64,000 bases of DNA. Origin: Pachypanchax playfairii (taxonomy: Eukaryota > Chordata > Actinopteri > Cyprinodontiformes > Aplocheilidae). Every line of letters begins with the position of its first letter. Position 1 is the stretch's first letter. A program made the translations under genes and the position numbers. The notes below the pieces were generated by a model. It was not told the DNA's origin. It searched no databases and saw only the letters and a list, made by a program, of their open reading frames with translations. The stretch covers positions 33,215-97,214 of the forward strand of contig SSNP01000249.1 in assembly GCA_006937955.1 (NCBI GenBank). Reading direction: 5' to 3'. This document shows, piece after piece, positions 1 to 13,570 of this stretch.

Positions 1-3000
1 ATCGTTAGTTCCTTTGATCAATAAAACATGATGGGTTTTATCAGCAGTCATTATTTTTTTTTCTTTTTGATGACTGAGAAAGTGAGAAAATATATTTAAA
101 TAATGTGATTAATATGGAGAAAGTAAATACTTTTAATTAAATCTGAAGGGTTTTCTGGTTGTACAGCTTTAATTGGTATAATCTGTTAGATTTTTAACTC
201 TCTTGCCACTGATTTACAACTACATCTGTTGTAGTCTCTCTTATTTTCTTTGAATGTTAAAATAAAACAAAGTTTTCAAGAGTTTTACTGACTTGCTTCA
301 CTCATATGAAAGAAAATCTTCCGGTTGCTTCACTGTTCACCAGCTGGGGACTTTCAATTGATATCACTGTTTTAGGGTATCCTGGCAATTTCATGGTTAT
401 CATCATCACCATCATTATTATTATGGATGTCTCTCAATTTTAGACAAATTGATTTATTATTTTTAAGTCAAAGCAGCTACTAAAATGGCTGATGATCCTA
501 TCAGCTTTCAAAAAGATAGTAATTATGTATTCAATGGCCTAAATGGAACTTGTTTTATCTGAGCAGGAAAATAAACAGCTGAATACACAGTAATAATGTT
601 GCAGCACTCACAGATCACATGTGAGATGAGAAACCTCCCCAGACAAACTCTTCAGTCTCTCTTTGAGGCTTAAATGAAGGTTATGGCCGCACAGAAAAGT
701 GACATACGTCCTGTTTTTTGCTGTGTCTGCTTCAGGTTACTGTTGTCTTTCCTGCCTCCAGTCTCAAGTGGCTGCGATCCATCTGAAGCAGGCATTTTTC
801 AAGCACCTCTTTGTGTTTGACTGCAGTCATTAGTCTCAGTCCCTGCTGCTGAGAAGGCTCCCAAAGCATGATGCTCTGCCCCGAGGTCTGCAGAGTGTTG
901 CTACAACTTCATATCTAAATTTACACACAGTGAACTGGGCCATTTTATACACCTTCTTGTCGCTTTATATTTCTGAATCCAAACAATGTAGAATCTTTAA
1001 CATCTGCTCTGAGAGCAAACAGTATAAATATAATAAATAAACAATAAATATAGAAAAAGTTATTGTATCAAGTCATTAAGGTTAGTTATACATTTTGTAC
1101 TGTGGAATTCTAAATAAGGTTTTAGCTTAAATTAGGACACATTTGGATTTTATTATGATTGTTGCTTCATGTCCAGATAATCCAAGACCAAACAGCACAT
1201 GTTGTGAACTTTATGGGCCAGTAGAGGAGAAAAGTTGATCACCAGTATTTAACACGTTAGATGGATGTAAATCTGAGCCTTATTGGTTGTGTGAGCAGCT
1301 GTCCGATCATCGCTGTCAACTTCACATTCAGTAACTGTTACTCAAAACTAAACCGGCACAGCTGTGTGGGCTGCAAAATGTGTTGGATCTGTCACTACCA
1401 TACACACATTTACATCACGGCCATTACTCATATGATTGTGATTTTACATGCGCCAGAATTTAAAAAAACACCTTTCAGACATTTAGAAAGATAAAACTCA
1501 AAGCGATGGATGTTTGTTTGTTATTGGTGGATTATAAAGAAAAGCTGAGCTGGCCTTCTTTTCTAAATCAGTATAAATATACTGTATATTTTTTAAAGAA
1601 AGGCTATTCTTTGTTTCGTGATTGCCTAAATCTATTTATCGCAAATAAACTTTTATCTTATACAGTCTTGAAGTTGTGATATTTCACGATCTAAATTCAC
1701 TTTTTATTAAAAGACCCTCCAATTTGGAACTGAAACACTTTTTATAATACAATGAAATCCATCTTGCTTCAAAAAATAATCTGCTGTAATATGTATTTTA
1801 GTCTAGAAAACATTTTTTTTACTTAAATTCAAACAAATAATAAATCAATAATTCAAATAAACACAATTTTTTGATTAAATACACAAAATATCAAGTTGTC
1901 ACAAGTTTTAACAGCAACAATGGAGCTGTTTAAATGTTTTGTATTCTTATCAGGCAGAAGCTGATGAGATGACAAAATTATTGTTTAATGAAAGTTATTC
2001 ATAAATTTTATGGTAATTTTGTGCCTGTAATTTGTATTGTTTACGTAATATTTGTTTCTCATTAAGATGCCAACAAATATATAGAGACATTCTCTGCATG
2101 TGATATTGAAGATGGACATTATGAATGTTGGCAATATCACATCTTGATGCTGATCAATAATTTAAAATGTGGAGAAGATTTAAGAGTCATCTGCTCTATA
2201 AAATCTCACTGAGGGAGAATATGTCTGAATCAAGGTAATTTCCCAGATTTGAGACTTCCTTTTTCTGTTTATTGATTATAAATCATTTGTCAATACCTTA
2301 ATTAACATGATCACAGTCTAGAATACGCATTGGTGATGTCCATATACATTTTTCCCAACCAGGTGAAAAAACTAACTTCCAATTGTGTAGCATCTCTCAT
2401 TTCTCTTACATTTTACAGTAGGTGAATATCCTGAAAATCTAAATTCTTTCTGGAAATTATTTGTGTAAAAACATAAAATATACTTGTATATTCTACACTA
2501 ACTTTTACTAACATTCAGTAATATTACTCAGTAGGTATCTCTACTTGGCGTAACAAGCTGCTATAATTATCTGACAAATGACCCCAAAATCTATTGGTCA
2601 CCAGTACAAGAAGTCACTGTTAAAACACATGCCACTAATCCTGCTCATTAAATGGGATACACACGTACTGCCTGGATTTACTTGTTTCAACCTGAAGTAT
2701 TAATGAACTAACACATATTATACAATTAGCTAATTTGGTCTCAATTTTAATTTCCTCTTTCCCCATAAAGAGGCTAATTATTTGAGAATAATGTGAACTC
2801 TTAGTCTGTCTCTGTAACAAACACCCTCTTTTATCACCAGCATCTAAACTGGCTAAATCAATTCATTTTGGTGGAATCTCTGCCATCAATGGAATAATTA
2901 GCACAAGTTCATTATTCTGCTGGAGTATAAAGTGTACCACAGTAGAGTCACAGCAGGTAAACAGTGAGGTGAATATATTTTTATTTTATTCCACCTTAGT

Positions 3001-3723
3001 GTGGTATAACTGAGCTTCAGTGGAAACATTATAATGAGCATGTTAAGTAGGAGTAACTTAATCACATTACCTCCACTGATGATCACAAACCATTCCAATG
3101 ATTTTCTTGACATATTACTGCACCAAAAACATAAAAAAACTACAAATTCTAGGTTTTAAATTTCAACATGCTGCAGAAGTAAATGGTTCCAATCATGGGA
3201 TTATTACACAAAAGAGACAGTGGTCATGTTCCTACCTCCATGTTTTCCAGACAGTGTTTCCTCCCGCTCACTCACACTTGAATCAAGGTTTTTAGACACT
3301 ATCAGTTTATCAGCAGCCTGTTAATTAATTGGCTGTCAATTGGAGCCAGGTGTGTTGGAACAGAAACATCTCTGCACAGTGGTGGAAACCAGGACAGAGA
3401 AACACTGACACATAACAAAATGAGCTATCAACAAGCTTTCAACAACTTCAGTAAAGAAAAAAAAAAGTCTGTTTTTACATTATTTATTGCTCCTTTCCAA
3501 AGACAAGAAGCCTGAAAGCTTCCTGTAATATGTAGAGTTCATGTCATGTTGAATATCACCAGTGTTTACTTGTTTTTATTCTATTCAATGACTATCTGAT
3601 ATAATTATTTTTTTAAACATCTAGCACTATTTAGCACGTTTGCCCTCATTGTTGTTTTAAATGGAGAATTACTGTATTTTTAATATTGCAGTAACAGTTA
3701 TTAATTATCAAATGTTGCTGAAT
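1..3723. other. AT-rich non-coding DNA, nothing recognised
   Basis: No open reading frame above about 80 codons and no recognisable repeat or RNA gene. The short frames present have no identifiable domain and look like chance frames in AT-rich DNA. It could be intergenic or intronic. Confidence 0.6.
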
Positions 3724-4127
3724 ATCATGTCTAGGGCTGGGTATCACTCCTAATTTCCTGAATCGATTCGATTCGATTCACAAGAGCAAAAATTGATTCG
3801 ATTTCGATTAATTTCGATTCGATTCAATATCGATTCTTTTTTCAGATATTTCTGTCACATTAGTATTTCTTGAATATCAGACATTCGTAGATGGCAATTT
3901 TTATGAAATGCTGAAGCAGCCTTTCAACAGTGCGTATTTTATATAAATTTAATATTCATGTTTTCATTAAAAATATCCAGAAGCAGTGGCATGTGGCATA
4001 ACTGTAACAAAAGGAAATGTATATTTTAAAAAATCGATTTAGTGCTTTATGAATCGATTATAGATTTTTTATTCTTAAATCGATTTAAATCGATTAATCG
4101 ATTTTTAAACCCAGCCCTAATCATGTC
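3724..4127. mobile_element. hAT-type MITE with perfect 8-bp target duplication
   Basis: The element body is 3732-4119 (388 bp). Its ends are inverted: it starts TAGGGCTGGGTA and finishes ACCCAGCCCTA. The 8 bp ATCATGTC occur immediately before (3724-3731) and immediately after (4120-4127), which is the target-site duplication length of hAT transposons. The subterminal regions are packed with ATCGATT-type motifs, on the left at about 3761-3836 and on the right at about 4033-4106, so the ends can fold on each other. It has no transposase frame, so it is non-autonomous and needs a hAT transposase from elsewhere. Superfamily assignment rests on the duplication length and terminal sequence, not on a library match. 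Confidence 0.88.
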
Positions 4128-4190
4128 ATGGTTTTTACTTAGTGAAACTAAGGTGAGCAGGTTTAAACAAAGGCTTAATTATCTTGCCCA

Positions 4191-4292
4191 CAGCTATAAC
4201 CTTCTACAATGGCTCCCTAAAGAAGAACTGAGCTACAACAACACTTAATTTCCCTTCGGGGATTAAAAAAGTATTTTTGATTTGATCGATTT
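4191..4292 (+). mobile_element. Non-LTR (LINE-like) 3' tail fragment
   Basis: About 100 bp whose core, AATTTCCCTTCGGGGATTAA followed by AAAGTATTTTTGAT, is the sort of 3' end I associate with teleost non-LTR retrotransposons. The same segment, including GAACTGAGCTACAACAACAC just upstream, recurs in reverse orientation at 58,648-58,760. The fragment is 5'-truncated with no reverse-transcriptase coding, as expected for dead-on-arrival LINE insertions. Exact family (Rex1, L2/Maui or other) cannot be set from sequence alone. Confidence 0.7.
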
Positions 4293-7200
4293 TATTATAC
4301 AGGGCTACCAATTCAGTGCCACAATTCTAAATATGTTCTTTACTTTATGTATCAAGGTAGGTTATGGAGGAAGAAAATGATGAACTGCTTGTCCATTCGG
4401 CTCAAAGACAAACACCAGGCTGCTTCTGGAAATCAAGTTTAGAGAGTTTAGACAATCAAAAGCAAATTAAGATAATATTTTTAAAAACATGTCTTCCCTC
4501 TTCTTCTCTTCAGATTCTTCTTCTTGTGCACCTGCATTAATCACAGAACAACCTCACACAGCAGAAGATACAACCAGGTGTAACACATGAACATATCTCC
4601 AGGTGGAAACATACGGTCGAGCCCCAGGAATCACCGACTCTCATATTGTTATTACAGCTGCGGTGACGCAAGTGTGAGAAATTTACAGCTTCCTTCTCAT
4701 ATTTAAAGGCAGGTGAACAGGTCTATCTGCCCGAGGGGGGGTTGACAGTTATTAAACTGTTCAGGAGATTCTTAAGTAAGATGTTTACGGGGTTCTGCTA
4801 TTAAAGGTGTTACATCCCTGAGGCTCATGCTACTATTCATCAAGTGTTTTAGAACAAGTTCATAAACAGCCTCTGCAGGAGGCGATTCAAAGATGTCAGC
4901 TTGTAGAAATTATCTGATCAAAGCTCAAATCAGAAAAGATTCAAAAACAAAAGCAACACAGAAGAATCTCGTACCATTTCATCTGACAAATTAAAAAAAC
5001 ATCATAACTATGAAAAATACCAGTACCCCCCCAATCTACCATGTTTTTTATACCATGATAGTATCATCCTGGTATGTCAGCATCAAAATACAAACACATG
5101 AAACACAGAGAAAAAAGAAATAAAGGGCCAAAAATAAGATTTAATCTACTGCCATCACAAATACCTGCCTAACTAGACTGATGCAGTTTATCTCCCTGAG
5201 TCCTTGGAGCTCCAACATAACAGAGACAATTTGGTTTGTTACTATTTTATTAATCTAAAGCTTACTCATGTTTTTGGTTTAAAGCTTATGAGAAAATGCT
5301 ACACATGTAAAAGTCTGCATCTGCAAACTTTGACATAGCCTTAAAATCCAGTTGAAACATATTGTTTGGATTGTGTTAAAAACAAAATCTAAACATAACT
5401 TTGAAAACAACTAAGTATTGTAGAACTAGTAAATGCAGGTAACACAATTTCTCTACATTCATCCAGATTTGGTTTGTTTTTGTATAAATTTGTGAAAAAT
5501 AATTGTACACAGACAAGTACAGATACAGACACAGAGCAGTGAAGATAAACTGGAGACCAATGTACCAAAGTGAAGATGGTCACATGTATCAAATATCTGT
5601 TAAATTGTCTCTCAAAATTATTTACATTTTGAAAATATACCAGGGAAGGAAAAGATCCAGCTCAGCTCTGCATCTGCACAGTCTTTCTGTGCATCTGTTG
5701 ATGCTGATTTATATAACTCATTTGGCTTTTTAGCAGGTGAGTATTGGAACTTAAATGCAATCAAATTAGCCAAATACACTGTAAAATGTCATGAAAAAGG
5801 TTAGTGGCATTATTACAACTTGTTCCAAATCAAACATGTTAGTTTCACTCTAACACAGTGTGTAGACAGAAAACATGAAAGAAGCTGCTGGTTTTACAAA
5901 TATCCATCAGCTGCTGATTGCCATGGCGATAAACACCAAATTAAATGCATTTTGCTCCAAAATTAAAAATAAAAGTCTCAAACTGCTGCTGTTTTCAATA
6001 AAACTGTCATTTCTAGTGAAACAGTTTAGTCACTGTAACAACCACAATTTATGTACATGTCAAAAACACTTTGGTGTTTCTGAATAAAAATAGATATTTG
6101 ATAAGCAGCATTTAAAAGCAAAATGTTCCTGTTAAGTTTGTTAAACAAACCAAAGCAAAAATGAAACTTCATTTTAATCAACCTCAGGACTCAAATTCCA
6201 TCAGCTTTAGTCATCAGCATTTATGTCAAATCAGAAAGAGAGGAAACAAAAATACAAACTTTTGTCTGACTGACTGTGCCTTTTAAGATCCTGGAAATAC
6301 AAGGATTTCTAGAGAACTCAGAAATTCTTAAATACAAACTCCACCTTCAACAAAACCTGTTCATGCTCATGCAACAAAAAGAGGCAGCACATCTGCAGAA
6401 AGACATTTCTCCTCCAAGGCTGGAACAACCATTCTTTTTATTAGACTCAACAAACAACGATGTGTTATTGTCATACAACACTGAAGGACAAGTTGTGTGA
6501 GACTGCAGAACCAAACTAAAACCTGAAAAGGTGCAGATCAGACTAAAGGAAAGCTATGACTAATGATGCCAAAATGAAGTCCTCAGCAGAGCTAAGAGAA
6601 CAAAACAGCATGATTCAGACTGATCCAAAATACTGTTATGACCAGTCTGTGAGGCCTGTGGAGACGTATGCATGTGACATTGTGAAACTGGTCGCAGACA
6701 GAGCAGTGTGACACCAAGTGAAGTGAAAGAATTGTCAGCCATGATAAAATGAACCCCTGTAGAGGTGATGCGACACAAAGCTAATATTGTAGTAAAGAGC
6801 CAAACAAACATCAGGCTATTATCTCCACCTTTATGGCTTCTTTAATCTACATCTCTGTACTGGGATGTGATTTAGAAACCCATTAAAACTTGTTTAAACC
6901 AAAATAAAGTAATTCACCTTTCATGCTGACTGAACATACGTACATCACCATGTGGTCAGCACATCCGTTTCACCGTAATTATGGTTTAGTAAATGTTGGC
7001 CAATACTACTTTCCCTTATCAACATCAGCTAAGTAGTTCATGACTGTTAAACATGACTATGTGAGGACTGGTTCAGTTCTGAAAACATAGGCTAGAAGCA
7101 CAAACTAATTGATTTTAATCAGCTCAACTTCATTTTGTCTTCCAACACATTAACACTAATGTCATTAACCAAGATGCTGCACTTAATGATAATTCTGGAA

Positions 7201-10200
7201 TTGAAAATCACTAATCCTGACATCTAAATGTTACCAGGCCAAATACAAATGTTCTACTTTGCTTCACATTTTAATGGTTAAAATTACTGGAAAATACTTG
7301 ATATATTAGTGACATTGGAAAAGCAGGTCGACAGCACGTGACGTCTTCTGTGAGTTTGATGTAAACTGGAATGAACACGATAAGTTTCTGACACTAACAC
7401 AGTATTTAAAGCCAGTCTGTGTTTTTAGATGACCCGGTCCTTCACAATGCCACAAGGTTTTTATCCTTCAAATCAGATATTAGTGCCTTCAGCCAGTGAA
7501 GCTGTTTCATGGAAAATTCTAAAAGATGTGTGTGATACATGGGTCCTGAAGGAAATGACAGGTTTCTAACATTACCTCCACTATTTATCACCAGCAAACA
7601 AAGGAGAAATGTGAAAAATCATGAATGGAGAGAGTAACGGAACAAAGGATAAGAACTTGCTGCAAAAAAGACAGAAATTATTATTATTAATTAATTTGAA
7701 ATGGGTTTTTTGTCACTCCTACTAAAGACTGAATTGTTAAATATAGATTTTGTTTTAATTCTCTATAAAAATAAGGAGAGGGAGGAATCAGAGTGAAAAC
7801 TTGGGGGGAAAGAGAAGCTTTTAATGCTGTTTTTTCAACATTTACCTCAAAGTAACTTTGCCCATGATGAACCTGCAGTGCGGAATCTTTCGCCCTGGTG
7901 ACGATGACATGTGAGAAAGCTCGCAGCAGATATGATCTTGTCATGACTGACACTTTGAAAGCTTTTTGAAACTCACGTCAACATTCTCATAAAACAGCCA
8001 GATATCCAAACTATCAGGTTTTTTTTAAAGCTTAATATCAAGCAGCACTCCAACATGCTCACTGCAGTAACTTAAGCTGGCAGTAGTTCATCTAAGTGTC
8101 TCTACTAATGCAATTAACCCAGTTTTTCAGTGAAGCAGAGATCTATAGGGAGGCAATTAAAATCCTAATTCTTCTCAGTGTGTGAACTTAACAGGGGGAA
8201 CATCCTTGGACAATACAGTTTGTTTTAGAGACTAAATAAATGATTTATTTAGATATAGGAAATGTTATTGTAAGACAGAGGACAGAAAGAAGGACAATAA
8301 TGAACATGAATAACTTTTTTATGAAATCAATTTTTTCTTTCTTTGTTACTAATAAACAAAAAATGGAAATTGAACTTTGTTAAAACAAAACATAAACTGG
8401 ACCTCTTCATTAGCTTCTGATATTCAAAATTAAATATACAATAATGCGTACAATCATTTATTTAAGACTCAGTTTGTATTAAGACGATAACTCGAACATT
8501 GTACTGATACTGCAAAAAACATTCAAAAACTTGCATTTTGTAAAATGTGTATTGATCTAGTTGTACTTTAATGTTCACAGATATTATTTTTCAAATAATG
8601 CTCTAAGCTGCAGTTTTTACCTCTTGTTTTATTCTATTTAATTAATTAGCGCAAAAAGATAAACATAACAGAGAAAAGAGCTGATGAGTGACGGATGGAT
8701 GGATGAAAGAAATTGAGAAACATTTATCCTCCTGTATTTGTTCACATGATGGAGATTGTTATAAAGATCTTATCCTCTTACTACTCAATACAAACAGCAG
8801 AGACAAAAGAAGATTCAGCAGTTTGTTTACACAAAGGCAGACTTTGTTCACTGACCTTGAATTTTTCCTGTGGGCAAAAAAACCCAATCCCAAATCTTCC
8901 TCCTCCTCCCACGGATAACTGTTTTAATGTCTGTGTGTGTTGGTGCTGAGGAAGAAGTCCTCCACCTCATCTGTTCATATCTGGGGAGAAACATGGAGGC
9001 AGAAAATTAGAAATTTCACTGACCTTAGACTTCTGTGCATAATCCTTAGAACATTTAGAATTATTCAAACATTCTTTTCTCTATTTACTTTTAGATTAAT
9101 CTACGAGTTTTTTCAATTGTCCAAGGGGTTTTAGTGCTTTAAAATAAACATTGGCTTTGTTAAAGTGCATACATACTGCTTCCAGCATTGAGCCCATTCT
9201 TACTCCCTTTAGTGCTGTTCAACATCCAGCCTTTAGGTCAACACAAACTGAAAGAGCAAATAACTTCAGCTTTCTGTCTACAGCATGCATCACTCACATA
9301 ACAACCAGACCCACTTTGAGCTAAGTGCTCACCCAATTATTGCATTAAACTGCCTTCCATACATGTCCTCATGGATATTAATAATTTACAACACATTCTT
9401 AGTTCTACCTCTGTGGCTCTCTGTGCTGCTGTTCTACTAAAATAAATTTTTCCGGCAAACAATGTTTTCAGTCTTTTACTTCATATCTTATTTCTTTAAG
9501 TGCCCACCTGCAGATATAACCATGCAATGTTGTCAGTAGATGCAGAAACGTCACAATGATGCCAGATATACGTTTTAAATTTACTCAAACATTTTCAGGA
9601 TATGTTTTAGCATTATTTTATTTTTTATACATAAATAACAAACACAGTTGTTTTAAGAGCCAAAACTGCCAATACTTTGTTTATTAGAGCATGTAACTTG
9701 GGGTTAATTTGAATTATTCTCCATCTTTTAACCAATATCTTCAAATTTAACATGACAACTTCCAATTATTACCCTGACTTTTCAACTGTAACTTAAGTTT
9801 TTTTTTTCAGCTCTATCAAACTGATGCTGATTAAAAAGAAAAACTACTCATGTGATGTCTCTCTGCTGCCCTAAGCATTTACAGCTCGCAGGCGATGAAA
9901 GGCTAACAAGGACTGTTATATGTTCCAATGCGTCACTGATTAACACAAGTCAGCATTTATTAGTCCTTTAATGAATCATTCTGCAGAGCTTTGCACTGTG
10001 GATGGCATAAAATGTGCGATACATCAGATATGTGTGTGAAAGTTAAAGCTACAAACAGCATCTCTGTCAAACAAAATCATTAGGTATCAGTTGACAACTT
10101 CATAAAAAACTCTGTTTCTTTAAAGCAGGGAGTAGAAGTCCATATTTTTCATATCACTCTGTAATTATTTGTCAGATGAGTAGTATTTTGAATGATTCAC

Positions 10201-12589
10201 CAGCAAGTCAAGCTGTTGTGAAGCATCTCTTTAACAGCCTACATTTCAATTTGTTAAAAAATGTACATCAAGATCTTTCCTTACTGCCTTCAGTTATTCA
10301 ACAACACTTTGAGAATCGTCAGTTTCCCAAGAAAATCTCTTGAAACTACAACAAGAGTTGTACTGATCTAAAATAACAAAACATTGATTTATTTTTCTTA
10401 CAAAAACTTCAAAAATATGTTAAACACTGCCTCAGTACCTTGAAAATATAAAAAATGCACAATAACTGCAATGTACAGAAAGAAGAAATAAAGAACACAC
10501 TTCTGTACCTCTTACAGGAATTCTAATGCGACATACTGTGATTTTGAGACTTAAAATGCATTTCTACTTCCTCCATTCCTGCAGGGAACCCGCAGTGGAA
10601 AATAAACACATCAGCTTGAGTCCACCCCCTGCTCTGTCATGTATTCTCTACTCTCCTGTCCGTCCCTTCACAGCCTTATGAAGCCACATCACCCCCTTTC
10701 TCTCAACAAATAGTTCTGCAATTCCAACTCAAAAAATATGCTGTAATATGGATTATATAAACTTTTCATACTTAAAAACTTGGAGATGATTAATCTCTCG
10801 TTTCAAAAAAGTTTGTAATTTATTATTCAAATGCATCAAATTAATTTAAACTCACGGAGTGCAGTTAAAACTAGCAAGAGTAGTTAACTGACTTGCAGGT
10901 GGATACCTAAAATACCTAAGATACCTAAATTGATTAATTTTAAAATAGTGAAAAACTGCGTTATTATAGTCTGTTGTCATTATATGCCTGTTTTCATTTT
11001 TGTGACTTATTTTTGATTCCATGTGCAATTCTTGTATGAATAATCAGACATTCCCATTTTATTTATAATCTCTGTACAGTATGAAACTGATTATTTTTCA
11101 AAAACTGTGAGACTTTCTGAGTCAAAGCTTTGATTTTTAATTTTTAAATTTATGAATGTGGACAATTTTGTTTTGTACCATTTTATCAAAGACAGAAAAA
11201 CACTCAGCGAGCTAACTGTTCCAGCTGACTCAGATTTGAAGGATTCTCCAGCCTGCATGGCTTTTTCTCAGCACATACTTGAGTACTTGAGAGGTACAGC
11301 TGAAAGTATGTACTTTAAAGTAGGCAGACAGACCTACAATTTGGAACAGGGGTGTTTGATGGAGTTGAGAGCTATTTGGTCTCTCCTAAAACTTTACATT
11401 TATTCAGATTTATTTGCTCTATAACGGATTATTTCTATGTTTATATTAAGAGTAAAATTTTATTAGAAATTAAAACTAATTGAACAAAAAAGGAAAGAAA
11501 TAATAATTATGGCCTGTTACTGCATGGACTTACTTTCTGGAAAAAATAAAAAGTTGTTGGGAAATGTAGAATTGTTTAATTTTATAATTTTACTTTATAT
11601 ACTTCAGATCCTTATCTGCTTATAAATCATTTTAGAATCTCAAATACAGAATGATGGCATGTAAGGACATGTTTTATATTAACAGTTAATCTTTTAAACA
11701 AAACTTAGATTCATGAGCTTGTTAATTGTAAAGAACTTTGTCTCCGGCCACGTGTTGATTTACAGAATCATGAATTTAATAAAACTAACCACCAAGTAGT
11801 AATAAACACCAGCCACATCCCTGTGAAGATTATTCAGTTATTATTCTCAACATTACATACATATGTGCTGTTTCATGTCTACAACACAATCTTACTGTTT
11901 CTTAATGTAAATGAATAAAAAAAAGTAATAAAAAATGAATCTGAATAAACATCAAACAATAACACCATTTTAATTTAAAAGTCATTTTAATAGAAAGATA
12001 AAGACAAAGAGACCAAGTTTTCAAATATTTAAACATTCTAAATAGACAGAACTTGGCAGGAGAAAACATGTGACCAAAGATGAAGAAGATCACTGGTGCT
12101 GTCAGGAAACTGCCTCCAACCTTGACCTGAGGTCTCCCCTCCAGCAGAGCTGTCAGCATGTTACAGCTTCCTCCTATACGACGCATCACTACCAACCCCA
12201 AACAAGCAGCGTAAATTTATAAAAAGTCTTGAAAAGATACGACTCAACTCACCCTGTCAAATCACAACCAACCACATCACAGTCTGTCCTCCACAGCAGG
12301 GGCAGTTAGCATCTCTCTGGGAATTTAAACACTGGACTGAATTTAAAAGGGCAATTATTGGAAAGCGATGATGTTTTTAGATCTATTCTACCTCCCAAAA
12401 AATCTTAAAACTACATTTTGTGATAAAATGTTTGAAAAGAACAATTTAACCACTTACTTTCTTTGCTCGCCATGGCTATTGTCTGTAGCAAAAATCCTTC
12501 TGTTCCAGGTCTAAACAAGTGACGACTGATGTGTCCTCGATAAAACTGGCAGACCAAGTACTCATCCAGACATTTGAAGTGTACCTTTC
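4293..12589. other. AT-rich non-coding DNA, nothing firm recognised
   Basis: About 8.3 kb without a convincing gene. The longest frames are under 100 codons; one of 90 codons at 11,152-11,424 on the plus strand has no recognisable domain. A CACGTGACGTC motif at 7335-7345 merges an E-box and a CRE half-site but stands alone. Short TGGA repeats lie near 8694. No RNA gene, terminal inverted repeat pair or splice-flanked exon was found. Confidence 0.55.
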
Positions 12590-13570
12590 TTGTTGTGTAC
12601 TTTGAACTGAAACTGTATTTGGACCCTAACTGATGCAAGAAAAAATACAGAGAACTACATTTGGCCCATGTTCCAGCTCCTTCCACAGATGACCAATAAG
12701 ATTTAGATCAGGGCTCCGAAGGCCACGTCACAGTAGTCTAATGTCTGAGTAGGGATGCACCGATACCACTGTTTTCAAACTGATTCGATACCGATTCTTG
12801 GATCTGAGTACTTGCCGATAAAAAGTACCAATGCTGATACTTCTACCACACAAAAATGCAATGAACTGAAGGACAGGTTTAATTTTCTTCTCCACTTGTT
12901 TCAACAAATGATGATGAACTTGATAAAAAATGAATTATTAATAAAAATTATCATAAAACTAAAATTTCAAGTGAAAAAAACATGAAATTAATGCAGAGTT
13001 TCTACATTTTAGGTATCGGTTCATAACAATAGTTAACTAACCGATACCAATACAAGTACATTAGAATGGTGTCGGCCTGATTCCAGTATTGGTATCTATG
13101 CATCCTTTACTCTGAGCCCTAGGGTGCTTTCAGCTGTGTGTTTTGTGTGTTCTTTATCCTGTTGAAGGATACACGTGGTGGAACTGAGACCAATCTTCAT
13201 TGAAACTTTGGATTACAGCTTTAAGCTTCAGAGTACCTTGAAAGTCATAAATTTTAACTGTAACTTTTACTGTAACAAGTTAAAATACAGTATGCTGTAC
13301 CATGTGCAGCAAAGTCACTCAAACACTAAACCAAGCCTCCTTCATTTCAATGTAGATAAAGTCTTCTTTATTTTTTGCTTCTGTAAGCACAGAGCTGATG
13401 TAAGCAGTCAAAAGTTCCAGTTTTGTCTCATCAGCCTAAGGGACATACTCCTAGAAGCTATGTGGCTTGTCAGCTTTCATTTTTACAAATTCTAGTCTCA
13501 GTTTTTTTTTTTTTTTATTTGCTTCAAACGAACACAGGTATCGTCCTTGGTTGACTTCCAATTAAGTTCC
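12590..13570 (-). pseudogene. Dead Tc1-family transposase copy, minus strand, split by a MITE
   Basis: Read on the minus strand, 12,662-12,712 encodes PDLNLIGHLWKELEHG, the region around the third catalytic residue of Tc1 transposases. The usual glutamate of IEH/IEN is glycine here, so the active site is lost. There is a frameshift just upstream, between WPSEP and PDLN. Around 13,410-13,440 the minus strand encodes ADETKLELL, matching the first catalytic aspartate block (usually SDETK). The two halves belong to one copy: removing the hAT-type MITE at 12,750-13,109 restores the expected order. The outer limits are approximate and no terminal repeats were found, so the copy may be truncated. 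It is an old inactive fossil. Confidence 0.82.
12750..13109. mobile_element. hAT-type MITE nested in the Tc1 fossil
   Basis: The left end reads TAGGGATGCACCGATACC and the right end GGTATCTATGCATCCTTTA, an imperfect inverted pair. Flanking bases are GTCTGAG (12,743-12,749) and CTCTGAG (13,110-13,116), a decayed copy of what is normally an 8-bp hAT target duplication. Subterminal segments repeat the CCGATACC / GGTATCGG theme in opposite orientations. There is no coding capacity for a transposase; a 76-codon frame inside it is noise. It inserted after the surrounding Tc1 copy was already in place. Confidence 0.8.

Noticed and set aside
7335..7345. CACGTGACGTC merged E-box/CRE motif
   Set aside because: A single short motif with no promoter context; expected by chance at this scale.
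11152..11424. 90-codon frame starting MNVDNFVLYHF
   Set aside because: It looks slightly protein-like but matches no family I know and lacks splice sites or a promoter.
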